From contig CM043965.1 of assembly GCA_014529385.2 (NCBI GenBank), positions 61,679,433 through 61,743,432 of the forward strand: DNA of 64,000 bases, given 5' to 3'. Shown piece after piece: positions 44,111-54,675 of this stretch. Under the pieces are notes generated by a model. The model saw only the letters and a program-made list of their open reading frames with translations, was not told the DNA's origin and ran no database searches. Source of the stretch: Adiantum capillus-veneris. Its lineage: Eukaryota > Streptophyta > Polypodiopsida > Polypodiales > Pteridaceae. The position numbers and the translations under genes are program-made. Numbering within the stretch: the first letter of the stretch is position 1; each line of letters starts with the position of its first letter.

Positions 44111-46147
44111 CATCCTCCAAAGAAAGCTAATGAAAATTGTGAGTTTGAGAGTAGAAGAGGTGAGACAAAAAACTATGTTGTGAATCATGATGCACAAGCA
44201 CAAGTGAAGGAAGAAAAAAAACCACAAGAATATGCCATCATTGACATACTTGAAGAATCTACAATAGTTGTTTCAAATAATCTGACTCCAAAAACTGTGA
44301 AACAAGCAATAATGTCATGAATCACGATGCACAGGCACAAGCAAAAGAAGAAAAGCAACCACAAGAATATGTCATCATTGACATACATGAAGAATCTACA
44401 ATAGTTGTTTCAAAAAAGCTGACTCCAAAACGTGCAACTAAAAGCAGATAAAGAAGTAGTGCTTCCAAGTTCCACCTCAAATGTTCAATAAACTCAAGTT
44501 TGAAAGAAGAACAATAATAGGACAGGAGATCGATTGTCTCCTACAATGATCAAATTCAGCTTATGTGGATAAAGAAGACACAAAATGACATGCTCAATTG
44601 TGATAGATCCTTATGGTACAAAGAATATAATGTCTTATGGCACTTGAATAATGATGGGAAAGCCACCAATCAAAGGTCTAGAAGAAATAGTGTAAACAAG
44701 TTCTAAAATGTCAACTCCTAGCTTTGGCATGACACAAGCCGTACTCAAGTTGAGTATTGAGGAGTTCAAGGATATTTTCTACATAATTGACTCCCATCAC
44801 CTCAAAGAGAGTTTGTCTCACAAAAGGCAAGGCTCCATTAGTCCCTACAATAGCCAAAGAGATTGTTTCACAAAGCAATGCCAACATACGACAAAAAAGT
44901 CAAGAGGAGCCGAAGTATGCCTGCCTACTAGACAAAATGGTGGCAACCATATACCAACACAATGGAAGAGGCCTAAATCTCCAAGAACTTATGGAATCGG
45001 GTTTCTGGCCTTGAACAAGTATGTCCAAGTTTCCATTCAAAATACATGGCATAAGAGTCAAAGTTGGGCAGCTAAGCCACTAAATGAGTGAGGCGTTAGT
45101 CCCAAATCTTCATGTAATATTCTCTGTGGTCTAATCATGATAGCTATTCTAGGTGCTTCTCAAGCTATTGGAAGAGTTGAGCATAATTACTTTGTGTCAC
45201 TCATGCTGGTACATGTAACATAAGAGTCAAAGTCTATGTATATTAAGGTTGGTGAAGTGAAGGAGGAAGCCCAAAAGACACTCAGGCACTAAGCACACTG
45301 AGGTACGAGTGGAGAAGCTTCTACATAGAAACCCTTCTGGGAAACATGGAAGCTATTGCAACATCATTTGGTGTCACATGTGCTACATCTGTTCCTTGAA
45401 GCACCCATCAAATCCCTCTTTCATATTGCATGCTTATGTTTGACAAATTTCTCATATGCATAGAGTGTTCCATAATTGGCACTTGCATTAGACAATCTTG
45501 CTTTGTTTTGACCAAGCACTCCAGGTTCTAGACCCTAATCTAAAAAATTATAGATCCTTCTATATCAACAATAAGGAAATGGCTACCCATAGCAATCATC
45601 AATGCATTGGAGCAAGAGTACCTGCGGATCTCAATCATGCTTGTCTAAAGAAAGTCTCACCTTCAAGGGAGGAAAAAAATCAAGCTTCGTCAAATAGCGG
45701 AAAAACAAAGAAATGTATACAAAGACAACGAACAAGCATTGACAAATTCAGCAAGGGAGCGTCAACAACCATCATAAGGAGCTCACAAAGTGCTTCAAGT
45801 TTGATACATATTGCAAAGGACTGGCATTGCAAGGGAAATTAAGAGCAAATACTTCATCAAGTCAATGACCCAAAGAAGCTCAGTTCTCACAAAAGCAGGC
45901 ACATCAACTGCCATCTTCACAGCTTGAGCGGAAACAAAGAGATAATGAGCAACAAACTATACAATTGCCTGGACAATTATAGTCCAACACACACATCAGC
46001 AAGAAAACAAATACGAAGCACTCAAGGAAGGGGGGAGCGTTATCAACAACAAAGCACTTCACAAGCTAAAGACAAAGCTGAAGACAACCCTAATGATAAG
46101 ACTGGACATGGTCGCATTAAGAGACAACACGAGCTAGAAAGGGGGAA
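44111..46147 (+). mobile_element. element C: internal remnant of an LTR element, plus strand
   Basis: The purine run AGAAAGGGGGAA at 46136-46147 is followed at once by TGTTAGGAGATTGACCG, an LTR start of the element A family, so this looks like the 3' part of a plus-strand element. I recognise no retroelement enzyme motif. A 137-bp-period tandem duplication lies at 44181-44450, coding for HDAQAQVKEEKKPQEYAIID-like repeats. Frames 44708-45091 and 45498-45842 are unrecognised. The 5' LTR is missing; the left edge abuts the LTR of element A. Confidence 0.5.
44181..44450 (+). repeat. 137-bp tandem duplication in element C
   Basis: Copies begin TGAATCATGATGCACA (44181) and TGAATCACGATGCACA (44318) and run through GAATCTACAATAGTTGTTTC. 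They are about 85-90 percent alike by eye. Confidence 0.88.
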
Positions 46148-47190
46148 TGTTAGGAGATTGACCGAATGAGCATCCACCTGGCCAAACACGTAGTCAGACA
46201 CCACATTTGTACTCTATTATTTTTTTGAGTTAGTGTAGTGATACTCTATATAAATCTTGATTCCACAGTCGCAAGTGAATTCCTTGAGTTGTAATTCTTT
46301 CATGATAGCATAGTTATCTGGCACTAACATAATGTCAATACTCGGGGAAGTGACTCGGATGGGGCACGAAGACTCTTTGAGGTTGTCAATCTCAAGAAGT
46401 GAATGTAACAAGCAAACATACCAACTCAACAAGTAAACCACCACTCAATGATAAAAAAAATTTGCATATGTCCTTCTCTCACTACTCTATGTCATCACGC
46501 CATTTTGGCACTCAAACAGACTCAAAATGCAATGGAACTTTAGGAGGAGGTCTAATACACATAGGGACACTATCCTACCAAGTCTGGTCACAATCCAACA
46601 AGGTACCTTAATCACGGTCCATCTTGAAAAACATCCTAAAAACTGCAACAAAACTATCTAGAAAGGTCGCCCTATGGTCTAGGAACATTCTCCTATGGTC
46701 AAAACATGAAAAATCAGTGATTTTAGCACTCAAATTTGAAGATTATACTCAACAATGCATAGTTGTGAATCTCAACAAAACTGACAATGCTTACACTTGA
46801 GCAAAAGAGGAAAGAGAGAGGAACACAATACAAGTTTTGGAATTGAAATTGGATTAGTATCCAAACATTAGAAAAGTTGATTACAAGTTGCAGCAGCTTA
46901 GTAGCTTGAGTGTACATTTTGCAGAGCTCCTTCTTCTCCAAAGATAAGCCTCCTTTTACATTAAAGTTATTGATCTTTATACCTAGGGCTTTCTAAATGT
47001 CCAATGGTTGGCTCACATGAACCTTTACAAATATCATGATAGAACTACAACTCAGGGAATCGACTTGCTACTATAAAATCAAGATTTATGCAGAGTATCA
47101 CTACACTAGCTCGAAAAAATAATGAGTACAAGTGTGGTGTTCGGTTACGTGTACGGCCAGGTGGGCGTATATTCGGTCAATTTGCTAACA
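46148..47190. repeat. two LTR pieces of the A/C family joined head to head (fold-back)
   Basis: 46148 to about 46306 is the start of a plus-strand LTR (TGTTAGGAGATTGACCGAAT, then TATA-like CTCTATATAAATC). 47190 down to about 46307 is a minus-strand LTR starting TGTTAGCAAATTGACCGAAT. The two starts form inverted arms of about 158 bp at the ends of a 1-kb block. The minus copy lacks the last ~35 bases of the LTR and a primer site. Confidence 0.75.
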
Positions 47191-47435
47191 GGATGTAGCA
47201 CAACAAAAGAATTAGATTTCACAAAAAAACCCAGTATTCTATCAAATACTTCACATGCATCAAACAAAATACAAAATTTGCCATCCTCAATATACCAAGT
47301 TATTTAATATCCCATATAAACGAGCAATGCACTTACCCAAATAGAGCAAGTTAGCATTTCATTTTCCTCCAAATCTTGAATTCCTTGAATGTAGAACATT
47401 ACACTAACAACGGGAACACAAATTTACAAAATAAC

Positions 47436-47488
<53 letters not shown>

Positions 47489-48112
47489 TTATCTACTTGC
47501 TACGCGAGCTACGGAGCCGCCATTGGAGAAGCGACACCGCCGTTGTGTTAGCAACGGCGAGAGCTACGCACAGATACCAAGAGTGCGCGCTATCGGCTTC
47601 TATGTGTGGTAAGTTCCTACGAGCTTCGGTGTGAGTTTTCTTCCAACTCGTGTGTCGGAATGGAGCGTGCAGCATATCTATAGAACCACAACGAGTAGAG
47701 CTACACATTGGTACCATCGGGGTCAAGTTTCGATCACCTATATTTTTCGACCTGTCTTCATACGCGTTTACCGCACGGAGTGGTTATAGGTTGATTTTGC
47801 AGTTCAAGTCTTTAGGGTGTTGTTCTTACCTAGTGTATAGACTTCCCCTTGAGTTTGAAATTGATTCAACGATTCTAGATTCTGTTTCGTATAGCATTCG
47901 TTCGTAGTACGGATTTCAGTCACTTGCGTATTTTAGAACTTAGATTTGATTTCCTTAGTAGTGATTGTCGTTAGAAGGTCGAGTAGGTGATTTGACACCC
48001 ACCTAGTTGTTTCCATGCGCCTGCGGGTCAAGCTCCGTCCTCATCTGACAAATTCTGTTGTTGGTTGAGTTCTCGCTATTTAGCTTCCGCTAGCGGCGTA
48101 ACTGCCTTAACA
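47191..48112 (+). repeat. 5' LTR of element B (start not determined)
   Basis: The LTR ends CTGCCTTAACA at 48112, three bases before the primer site. The left edge is a guess because the partner LTR is not in the window. It includes a (GA)n microsatellite at about 47438-47486 and a GCCGTTG...CAACGGC hairpin at about 47540-47559. Confidence 0.55.
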
Positions 48113-48114
48113 TT

Positions 48115-48132
48115 TGGCGCCGCTGCCTGGGA
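48115..48132 (+). promoter_or_regulatory. primer-binding site of element B
   Basis: TGGCGCCGCTGCCTGGGA, close to the TGGCGCCGTTGCC-type primer sites of plant gypsy elements. Confidence 0.88.
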
Positions 48133-48539
48133 CGAGAGCCCTAAGTAGGTGACCTTAGACTAATCCTACGAGGTGAGTTGTATAAACTACTTTGTATACT
48201 TTAGTTAGAAAATATCTAGGAGTGGTGGACTCCGAAGATCTAGAGAGATACTAGGAAGTGGGGTATTCCTGGGTCTTCCGTGTTGACATTATTTTTAGTT
48301 TAGCTTAGATTTGTTTGTTGTTTTGTTGGTGTTGAGTAGTTGTGATAGAAGAAGAATTTGCTAGTCCGTGAGTGGCAGTGGATCTCTTTAAAATCACAAT
48401 TACCAAACTCATTTTATGATTAGGAATAGCTTAGGTAGGACTTCATTTGATCCTGATCTAGAGCTAGCAATCATTGGAGTATTTGCTTGATATGGTTGAT
48501 TTCATGTTAGATCACTAAACCGTCGAGTTAGTAGTGAAA

Positions 48540-49500
48540 CTTGCAATAAACAAAAGTCAGAGAAATTTTCTGTGTATCGGGGAGTTGCTGAGCACTTGAG
48601 AAAGCTTTAGGAAGGATTCTGTGCCAAAAAACTGGTAATTTGCAACTTTAGACATCATACGCGTATGATGTCTAAATGACCAAACAAAGACCAAAACAAA
48701 AATTTTGACTTTACCAGAGTGTTCAAAAGGGGAGTTATACCCTAATTTCAACTTAAAACAAGAGCATTAACACTCAAAGAAACCCAAAAAGACAAGTCGG
48801 AGTCCAAGAAACGCAAAGAATAGGAAATTTTGGATTCAGATCTTGTTTTTACATTCAAACCTGACAAAAACACTTGAAACTCAATTATAAACATTGGAGA
48901 AGGCTTAAAACCAAGAATAGTCAAAATCTGGGAAAAAAGACATCATACGCGTATAATGTCTTTTAGCACATCCACTACTTATTTTTGATATCTGACCTGA
49001 CAAGATTGTTACAAACACGGTAGAAAGCATAAATATCAAGTCATGACCCAAATTGATGAAAAAGACATCATACGCGTATGATGTCTTTGACCTAATTTTG
49101 GACATATTTTGATACTTTGCCAACACAGATCCATTGTAATAGCTGGCTAGAGGTTATATTTCAAGTTTCATCCCATTTGGATCACAATTGACCCCAAAAC
49201 AAGTCAAAAGCGGAAAATTGCCACGAAAAGCCTAAATTAGCCATAACTTGCTCAAACAGAGTTCAAACTGAATTTTGTGAGTGGACAGAGCATAAGGGGG
49301 CTACTGAGAGTGAGCATAACCAAAATAGTCCAAATCTGTGAAAAAAGACATCATACGCGTATAATGTCTTTTTCAGCATAACTGCAACAAAATTCTCACT
49401 TGATGAAACAGAAGTTGTCCAACTGACAAGATTAAACAATTGACCAAGTATCAATCATTTTGGATCAATTCTGACCACAAAAACTTGGGAAAACAAATTG
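48540..49500 (+). repeat. element B: 5' UTR palindrome array (four palindromes)
   Basis: The arm AGACATCATACG joined to its reverse complement centres at about 48661, 48949, 49074 and 49357 (spacings 288, 125, 283). The first is perfect for 30 bp (48647-48676); the second and fourth have one mismatch (GTATAATG). Intervening sequence is diverged, with pieces such as CTCAAACAGAGTTCAAACTG. The array lies between primer site and gag. Confidence 0.9.
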
Positions 49501-49536
49501 CCGAGACGGAAAAGTTAAAGTCCTTTAGGGGAATTG

Positions 49537-52275
49537 ATGAATTTGAGATCGGGCAGGAATCTCCAGAATAACCAACCAAAACAAGGGGAACAAGCAAGTG
49601 TCATATCAACCGAGGGAAGTGTAAACCAAAGTTGGGTGCAACCATTAGAGCCGATCTTTGAAGGAAGTGTTTCTGATACTTCTTCGGAGAGATCTTACGA
49701 GATTTTCACCGAACACTTGGAACACTTGAACCTGAACAACAGAGAAAATATGGCAGCAGGGTCATCAAACCCTTCTGCCACAATGAAGCTATTGTTCATA
49801 AAATACCAGTACGACAATGAGCAAGGTGCCAAGATCTACAAAGATGGAATGGACCGCTATTGTGTAAAGATAGAAGAGAGACCTAGTGAGTTCAAGGACT
49901 TAGTGCCTGTGAGCTATAGCGGAGATAGATATCTAGATGACGAGGGTACCATGTACTTGGTAGTCCTAAACCCTAACATTGTGGACAAGTGGGGATTGAT
50001 GGGCACCAAAGCCAAAGTAGATGAAGAACTCGAGGAGAAAGCACCAATAATGAACTTCCCTGATGCGAGGTTAAGAAGAGAGAATGAAACTACAAGGATC
50101 AACACTGATAACATCTATGTGGGGCTATACAAATATAATAATGGGGAGCAAGATCTCTATTATAGATGTGAAGAACCCTACACCGGAGAGTTGACAGACC
50201 AAAAAAGACTTTATGTCTTTACCTACACAGAGGGGTCGGAAGTGAAAATTGCCGCTTACGACAAGTATGGGAGACAATACTCAACAATGGGCAAGAAAGA
50301 ATTAGAAGGATATACATACTTTGGGGGACCACTACATCAGTATTATGTTACTTCTAGCTCACAAAGACTAGCACCAACAAATGGAGTGCAAAACCCAATG
50401 ACAACAGGAGGACAAAGAACTCAGGTTGCTGACTCTTTCAGTCAACCTCAGTACTTGAAGCCCGGACCAATGGGATCATTACATTCCAGAGAGTCAATGG
50501 ATACGAATCGAGGTAGTGCAGTTCCAATCCCCACGTATACCACTCCAGGTCCAAGGTTCGAAGTGGAACCATCACAATTACCTCCTAGTAGTAGATTCAG
50601 GGCAGGGGAACCGACAAGGGTAACCCATGAAGTCCATGATGCTAGAGAAAGCTTTAGCCGGGACACAGGAGCAATGAGATTGGTAGCAGACCATAGACAT
50701 ATGAGACCATCTCAAGTAGCGAAGTGTATGCCAAAGAAGTATGGTGGTTCAGGAGATCCGTATGCACATGTGTCACTCTTTAAGCAAGTCTTAAGAGCTG
50801 AGCAGATAACAGATTTCCATACACAATACGAGGGATTTGGTCTTACTCTAGAAGGTACGGCATTGACATGGTTTCAACCACTGAACATAGGGGGATTCCA
50901 GGACATTGACCATTTGCTAAGAGAGTTTGCTGAGGAATTCTCAAAACGAGGGATTAAGCACAATACGGTCTCACAAATATATGCTTTTAAACAGAGAGAA
51001 CACGAAAAAGTGAAGGAAGCTTCACTTCGCTTCAAACAATACATTGAGAGATGTCCAGTACGTGAACGACCACAAGATGACAGACTATCTGTTCTCTTTA
51101 TTGAGGGACTGAGAAACGACACTCTCAAGAAGGACTTGCACTTGAAAGCTTGTACAAGTTTCGAGCAAGTAACGAGAGAGGCATTGTACTTAGTGGATAA
51201 CTGTACGGTTTATGGAGAGGTGTCAGCGGATACAGATTTTGCATCCAGTAGCTCCTCCTCCGTAGCAAGCGAGACTACCACTAAAAAGAATGTTCAAACA
51301 ACAACCATGCCAAATGTAGAGCAAATGATAGAAGATGCTCTAAAAAGGATGGCACCATACCAAAAACCATTGCCAAAAACACTGAAATGGTGTGCTATTG
51401 AACAAAAATGGACGAACCATCCAACAGAGGAGTGCTATTACAACAAAGGGTATGTAAGGGAGCGTCAGTATGCACCTCCTGCTCAATTAGCACCACCTCA
51501 AGTACATCCAGTACCTCGATACCCAACGGGAAATGTACCAGGACCTATGGGGATAGAAAGACCGCAACCGGTATTGGGACAACAACCACCTTTACCAGGA
51601 GCAAGACCAGTGGGCATTAGATATGCACCAACCTTAGAGAATCAGGAAGAACAAGCCCTAGTGCCTGTTCAAGCCTATTATGAAGAATCTGGTGCACACA
51701 TGTCTCCAACTGTGTATTACCCACGAGAAGAACCCAAACAACCAGAACCATGGGGCATGATTGGGAATGTTGGAATACCAACAGTTATAAGTGCTTCTGA
51801 TGAAGAGAGATACAATTTGGACGCAAGAACATTGATGTTCATAGCTCATGGAGGGTTAACAGGACAAAGACCATCCTATCCACAAAGGACGAATCAAATG
51901 GGACCAAGACCAGCACTAGGACCCTGCTACAAGTGTGGAGGTGACCATCTGATGAATGTTTGTCCACATACAAAAATCATTAGAATTAACGCTTATTGCA
52001 CTAAGTGTGGGGTTAATCACTTCATTGAGGATTGTTCAAAGAATCCAAACAAAGTGCAAAAGACGACATTGAATATGCTAGAAACTATTCCTACCAGCAG
52101 TGGGTCTGAAAATGAAACTCTGATACCAACGCAAGTTGTTACTAGAGCTCAAGCTAAGAAAACCACTAGAGAACCTGAGAATGGAAAGTTAGCGATTGAA
52201 GTGGTTAGTCAAGGACCGCGGAGTCAGAGAAACACATGGAAAGCTAGAAAAGCACGCATGAAGTTGAGAAAATAA
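49537..52275 (+). CDS. element B: Gag (912 aa)
   Basis: I choose the ATG at 49537 (MNLRSGRNL, a typical plant gypsy Gag start). Residues about 30-250 are an unrecognised domain shared with element A (KIYKDGMDRYCVKIE, VDKWGLMGTKAKVDEEL, VGLYKYNNGEQDLYYRC). The gag core is at about 395-560 (YEGFGLTLEGTALTWFQPLN, FAEEFSKRGIKHNTV). A Pro/Gln-rich linker follows, then two CCHC knuckles, CYKCGGDHLMNVC (51925-51963) and CTKCGVNHFIEDC (51997-52035). The C terminus is basic. Gag would package element RNA. A TAA at 52273-52275 ends the frame, but the same frame continues open after it. Confidence 0.88.
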   Translation: MNLRSGRNLQNNQPKQGEQASVISTEGSVNQSWVQPLEPIFEGSVSDTSSERSYEIFTEHLEHLNLNNRENMAAGSSNPSATMKLLFIKYQYDNEQGAKIYKDGMDRYCVKIEERPSEFKDLVPVSYSGDRYLDDEGTMYLVVLNPNIVDKWGLMGTKAKVDEELEEKAPIMNFPDARLRRENETTRINTDNIYVGLYKYNNGEQDLYYRCEEPYTGELTDQKRLYVFTYTEGSEVKIAAYDKYGRQYSTMGKKELEGYTYFGGPLHQYYVTSSSQRLAPTNGVQNPMTTGGQRTQVADSFSQPQYLKPGPMGSLHSRESMDTNRGSAVPIPTYTTPGPRFEVEPSQLPPSSRFRAGEPTRVTHEVHDARESFSRDTGAMRLVADHRHMRPSQVAKCMPKKYGGSGDPYAHVSLFKQVLRAEQITDFHTQYEGFGLTLEGTALTWFQPLNIGGFQDIDHLLREFAEEFSKRGIKHNTVSQIYAFKQREHEKVKEASLRFKQYIERCPVRERPQDDRLSVLFIEGLRNDTLKKDLHLKACTSFEQVTREALYLVDNCTVYGEVSADTDFASSSSSSVASETTTKKNVQTTTMPNVEQMIEDALKRMAPYQKPLPKTLKWCAIEQKWTNHPTEECYYNKGYVRERQYAPPAQLAPPQVHPVPRYPTGNVPGPMGIERPQPVLGQQPPLPGARPVGIRYAPTLENQEEQALVPVQAYYEESGAHMSPTVYYPREEPKQPEPWGMIGNVGIPTVISASDEERYNLDARTLMFIAHGGLTGQRPSYPQRTNQMGPRPALGPCYKCGGDHLMNVCPHTKIIRINAYCTKCGVNHFIEDCSKNPNKVQKTTLNMLETIPTSSGSENETLIPTQVVTRAQAKKTTREPENGKLAIEVVSQGPRSQRNTWKARKARMKLRK

Positions 52276-53430
52276 CGTGAAGACGCTATTCTAGCTGAGG
52301 AACTAAAGCAAACTAAAGATAGATTAGAAAAACTTGAGAGTCAAAACGGGAAACGAGAGATGAGCCCGGAAAGAACGAAACAAAGGAGTATCAAAGAAAC
52401 AATGAGCTTAAGCTCAAGGGGATCAGTGCTAGTCGACAAAGTACACGAACCATTGGACGCACTGATGAGAGCTTACGAAGCTAGGTTAAAGAACAACCAA
52501 ACACAAGAACAGAGGTGGATGACATACCCAAACGCGGAATTGGAAAAGCAGAGACTTGAAATGTGCCAGAGAATGATCGAGACTGCACAAGCCTTATTAG
52601 AACCACCAAGAGAAACAATGAATTGTGGAACGGAAAACCCAATTCAGCAAGAGACTATCGTTTCACGGGTAGCTGAAAAGACTCCCAGTGCACAAAAGCC
52701 TGAAAATACACACAAGGATGACCGCATAGTATTGAACACAACCGATCAGGAGATAGAGAGTTTTCATCCAGTCATACAAAGGTCTTACGGAAGAGATGAG
52801 GATTACAATGAATTTTGGAAACAAGTGAGAGAGGCAAACTTTGCAAACGAGCTAAGTTGCCAAGCTAATCAGACAAATTGGGAAAAGGACATCAGGAATC
52901 CTCCCATAGTGGAATTTGAGGCAGGATCTCAAGTGGACTTGGATCTGCAATCTTACTGGGGAGATGGGGGCTCTGTTAGAATAATGGAGAGCAAACCTCA
53001 CTCACTGAATACCTTACCTTCATACTTAGGAGAGTATGAAGCAAAATCCGAGATTAGAGCACTTCCCTCACGAAGAATCTCATCAGAAAAAATCATGGAC
53101 TCACAAGGATTGATAGAGATCTTGTCAACACCAGTGACATGCACTATCACTCTAGCTGAGCTTTTGAGGCTAAGACCACATATGTGGACCACTGTAGGAA
53201 AATGCTTGGAGAAATTTGGGATAAAAGACCCAACATCGAGACTGCAAGAGGGTATACAAGAGCTGAGCAAACCACAAAAGAACGCTAAGCCTGTACCCTT
53301 AAACAAGGTCGGAGAGTATTGCGAAGGTGAAGAGGGGAATACAACCTTACCAGTTGAATTCCAAGGCGTGAACACGATGGCAATACTAGATAGCGGAGCT
53401 GGGGTAGCCATTGCTACAAAAGAAATCTGA
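52276..53430 (+). CDS. element B: linker and start of first protease
   Basis: This is in the same frame as Gag, after one TAA. A charged, helical-looking linker (EELKQTKDRLEKLESQ, LMRAYEARLKNNQTQEQRW) leads to the protease start: VEFQGVNTMAILDSGAGVAI, with catalytic Asp in DSGA encoded at 53389-53400. A TGA at 53428-53430 cuts the protease in two; the frame then continues. The enzyme would process Gag-Pol. Whether the TAA is a real recoding site or decay cannot be told from one copy. Confidence 0.78.
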   Translation, partial: REDAILAEELKQTKDRLEKLESQNGKREMSPERTKQRSIKETMSLSSRGSVLVDKVHEPLDALMRAYEARLKNNQTQEQRWMTYPNAELEKQRLEMCQRMIETAQALLEPPRETMNCGTENPIQQETIVSRVAEKTPSAQKPENTHKDDRIVLNTTDQEIESFHPVIQRSYGRDEDYNEFWKQVREANFANELSCQANQTNWEKDIRNPPIVEFEAGSQVDLDLQSYWGDGGSVRIMESKPHSLNTLPSYLGEYEAKSEIRALPSRRISSEKIMDSQGLIEILSTPVTCTITLAELLRLRPHMWTTVGKCLEKFGIKDPTSRLQEGIQELSKPQKNAKPVPLNKVGEYCEGEEGNTTLPVEFQGVNTMAILDSGAGVAIATKEI

Positions 53431-54675
53431 AAAAAATGGGGGAAACCAGCAATAAGGAAGACTAGGTTGAAACTCCAATTAGCAGATGGACACATGGAGA
53501 AACCTATGGGGTTATTAGAAAAAGTCGTAGTGACTTCTTGCGGCATTGAATACGAACATACTTTTGCTATTGTCGATTTTGGCAAGGAGAATAACTATGA
53601 TATCATACTGGGAAGACCATTCATGAGACAGTTGAAAATGGTCCAGGATTGGGGCTACGATCACATATACCTGAGAAATATGGAAACCACTACACGTGTG
53701 AACCTGAAAGACCATAGCTACAAAGATGTGAACCGAACACCGGTAGAGGAGTTTGATTCAGCTACTTTGGCGGGATCCGAATTTCCAGCCTGGTTAGGTA
53801 AGCCCAAGGAGTTATGGATGTGTGGAGCCTCGAAATGTGGAAGTTTGAGGCGAGAAGAATATGTTTTAGAAAGGGCTATCAAAGACGAAGCTTATATAGG
53901 AGAACCCTTTCCAGAGGACACGCTTGAACCATTAGAATGGACACACATTCTAGCAACCCTAGATGTTTGTGCAATTCCGGATGGTCCCACAACGAAATTT
54001 TGCGACAAGGACGGGTACGACGTGGTTCCGTACTTCATGCTGAGAACTATACTCGAAAAAGAAACTGAAAAGAACGATACACTGGAAAAGGAAAATGAAG
54101 AAGAGGTGTTTCACGACATTCCCGATCATCTAGAGTGGGGAAATGAAGCAGACAACGAGTCAACGGACAATTCAAGCGGAAACGAAGAAACTATAACGGA
54201 TGTCCGATTTTATGATTTTTCGAACCAAACTAAACAACGCCAGAAACGCTATAGAGCAAAGAGAAAAACAAAGGGGGTTAGAACCAATCCGATGCCTAGA
54301 ATAAGGAGAAAAAATCAATTCCTAATGCTAGTAAAGGCGGAAGATTGTGTTAAGGACAAGATTTCTGGAAGAATGAGAGGCAATGATCAAAAGAGCTTAC
54401 GAAAAGACAAAAGAGGCTCAAGAAATCAAGTTCAAAGGAATGGAACGAAAACAGAAACAGAAAAATCAGAAAAGAACAAGCCCAATAGAGAACACACGGA
54501 GTCCAAGTTAGAACGTAGAAACAAGTACAGAGAGCTCAAGAAAACTCTGAAAGAAGTTTGGACGACAGAATTTGAGAGTGGAGAGGACGAAAACGCCAAA
54601 ATCAAGGAAAACATGGATGTTCCCTCTCACTATAGGAAATTCACAATAGAGGATAGGAAGGTGGTATTAACCTAA
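53431..54675 (+). CDS. element B: rest of first protease and spacer
   Basis: This is in the same frame as the preceding part. It begins KKWGKPAIRKTRLKLQLADG and includes YDIILGRPFMRQLKMVQDWG, the ILGRP-type motif ending retropepsins. A long spacer follows, with CDKDGYDVVPYFM (also in element A), an acidic segment and a very basic Lys/Arg-rich segment near 54240-54560. A TAA at 54673-54675 ends it, and the same frame runs on into the reverse transcriptase. I see no other domain in the spacer. Confidence 0.75.
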   Translation, partial: KKWGKPAIRKTRLKLQLADGHMEKPMGLLEKVVVTSCGIEYEHTFAIVDFGKENNYDIILGRPFMRQLKMVQDWGYDHIYLRNMETTTRVNLKDHSYKDVNRTPVEEFDSATLAGSEFPAWLGKPKELWMCGASKCGSLRREEYVLERAIKDEAYIGEPFPEDTLEPLEWTHILATLDVCAIPDGPTTKFCDKDGYDVVPYFMLRTILEKETEKNDTLEKENEEEVFHDIPDHLEWGNEADNESTDNSSGNEETITDVRFYDFSNQTKQRQKRYRAKRKTKGVRTNPMPRIRRKNQFLMLVKAEDCVKDKISGRMRGNDQKSLRKDKRGSRNQVQRNGTKTETEKSEKNKPNREHTESKLERRNKYRELKKTLKEVWTTEFESGEDENAKIKENMDVPSHYRKFTIEDRKVVLT

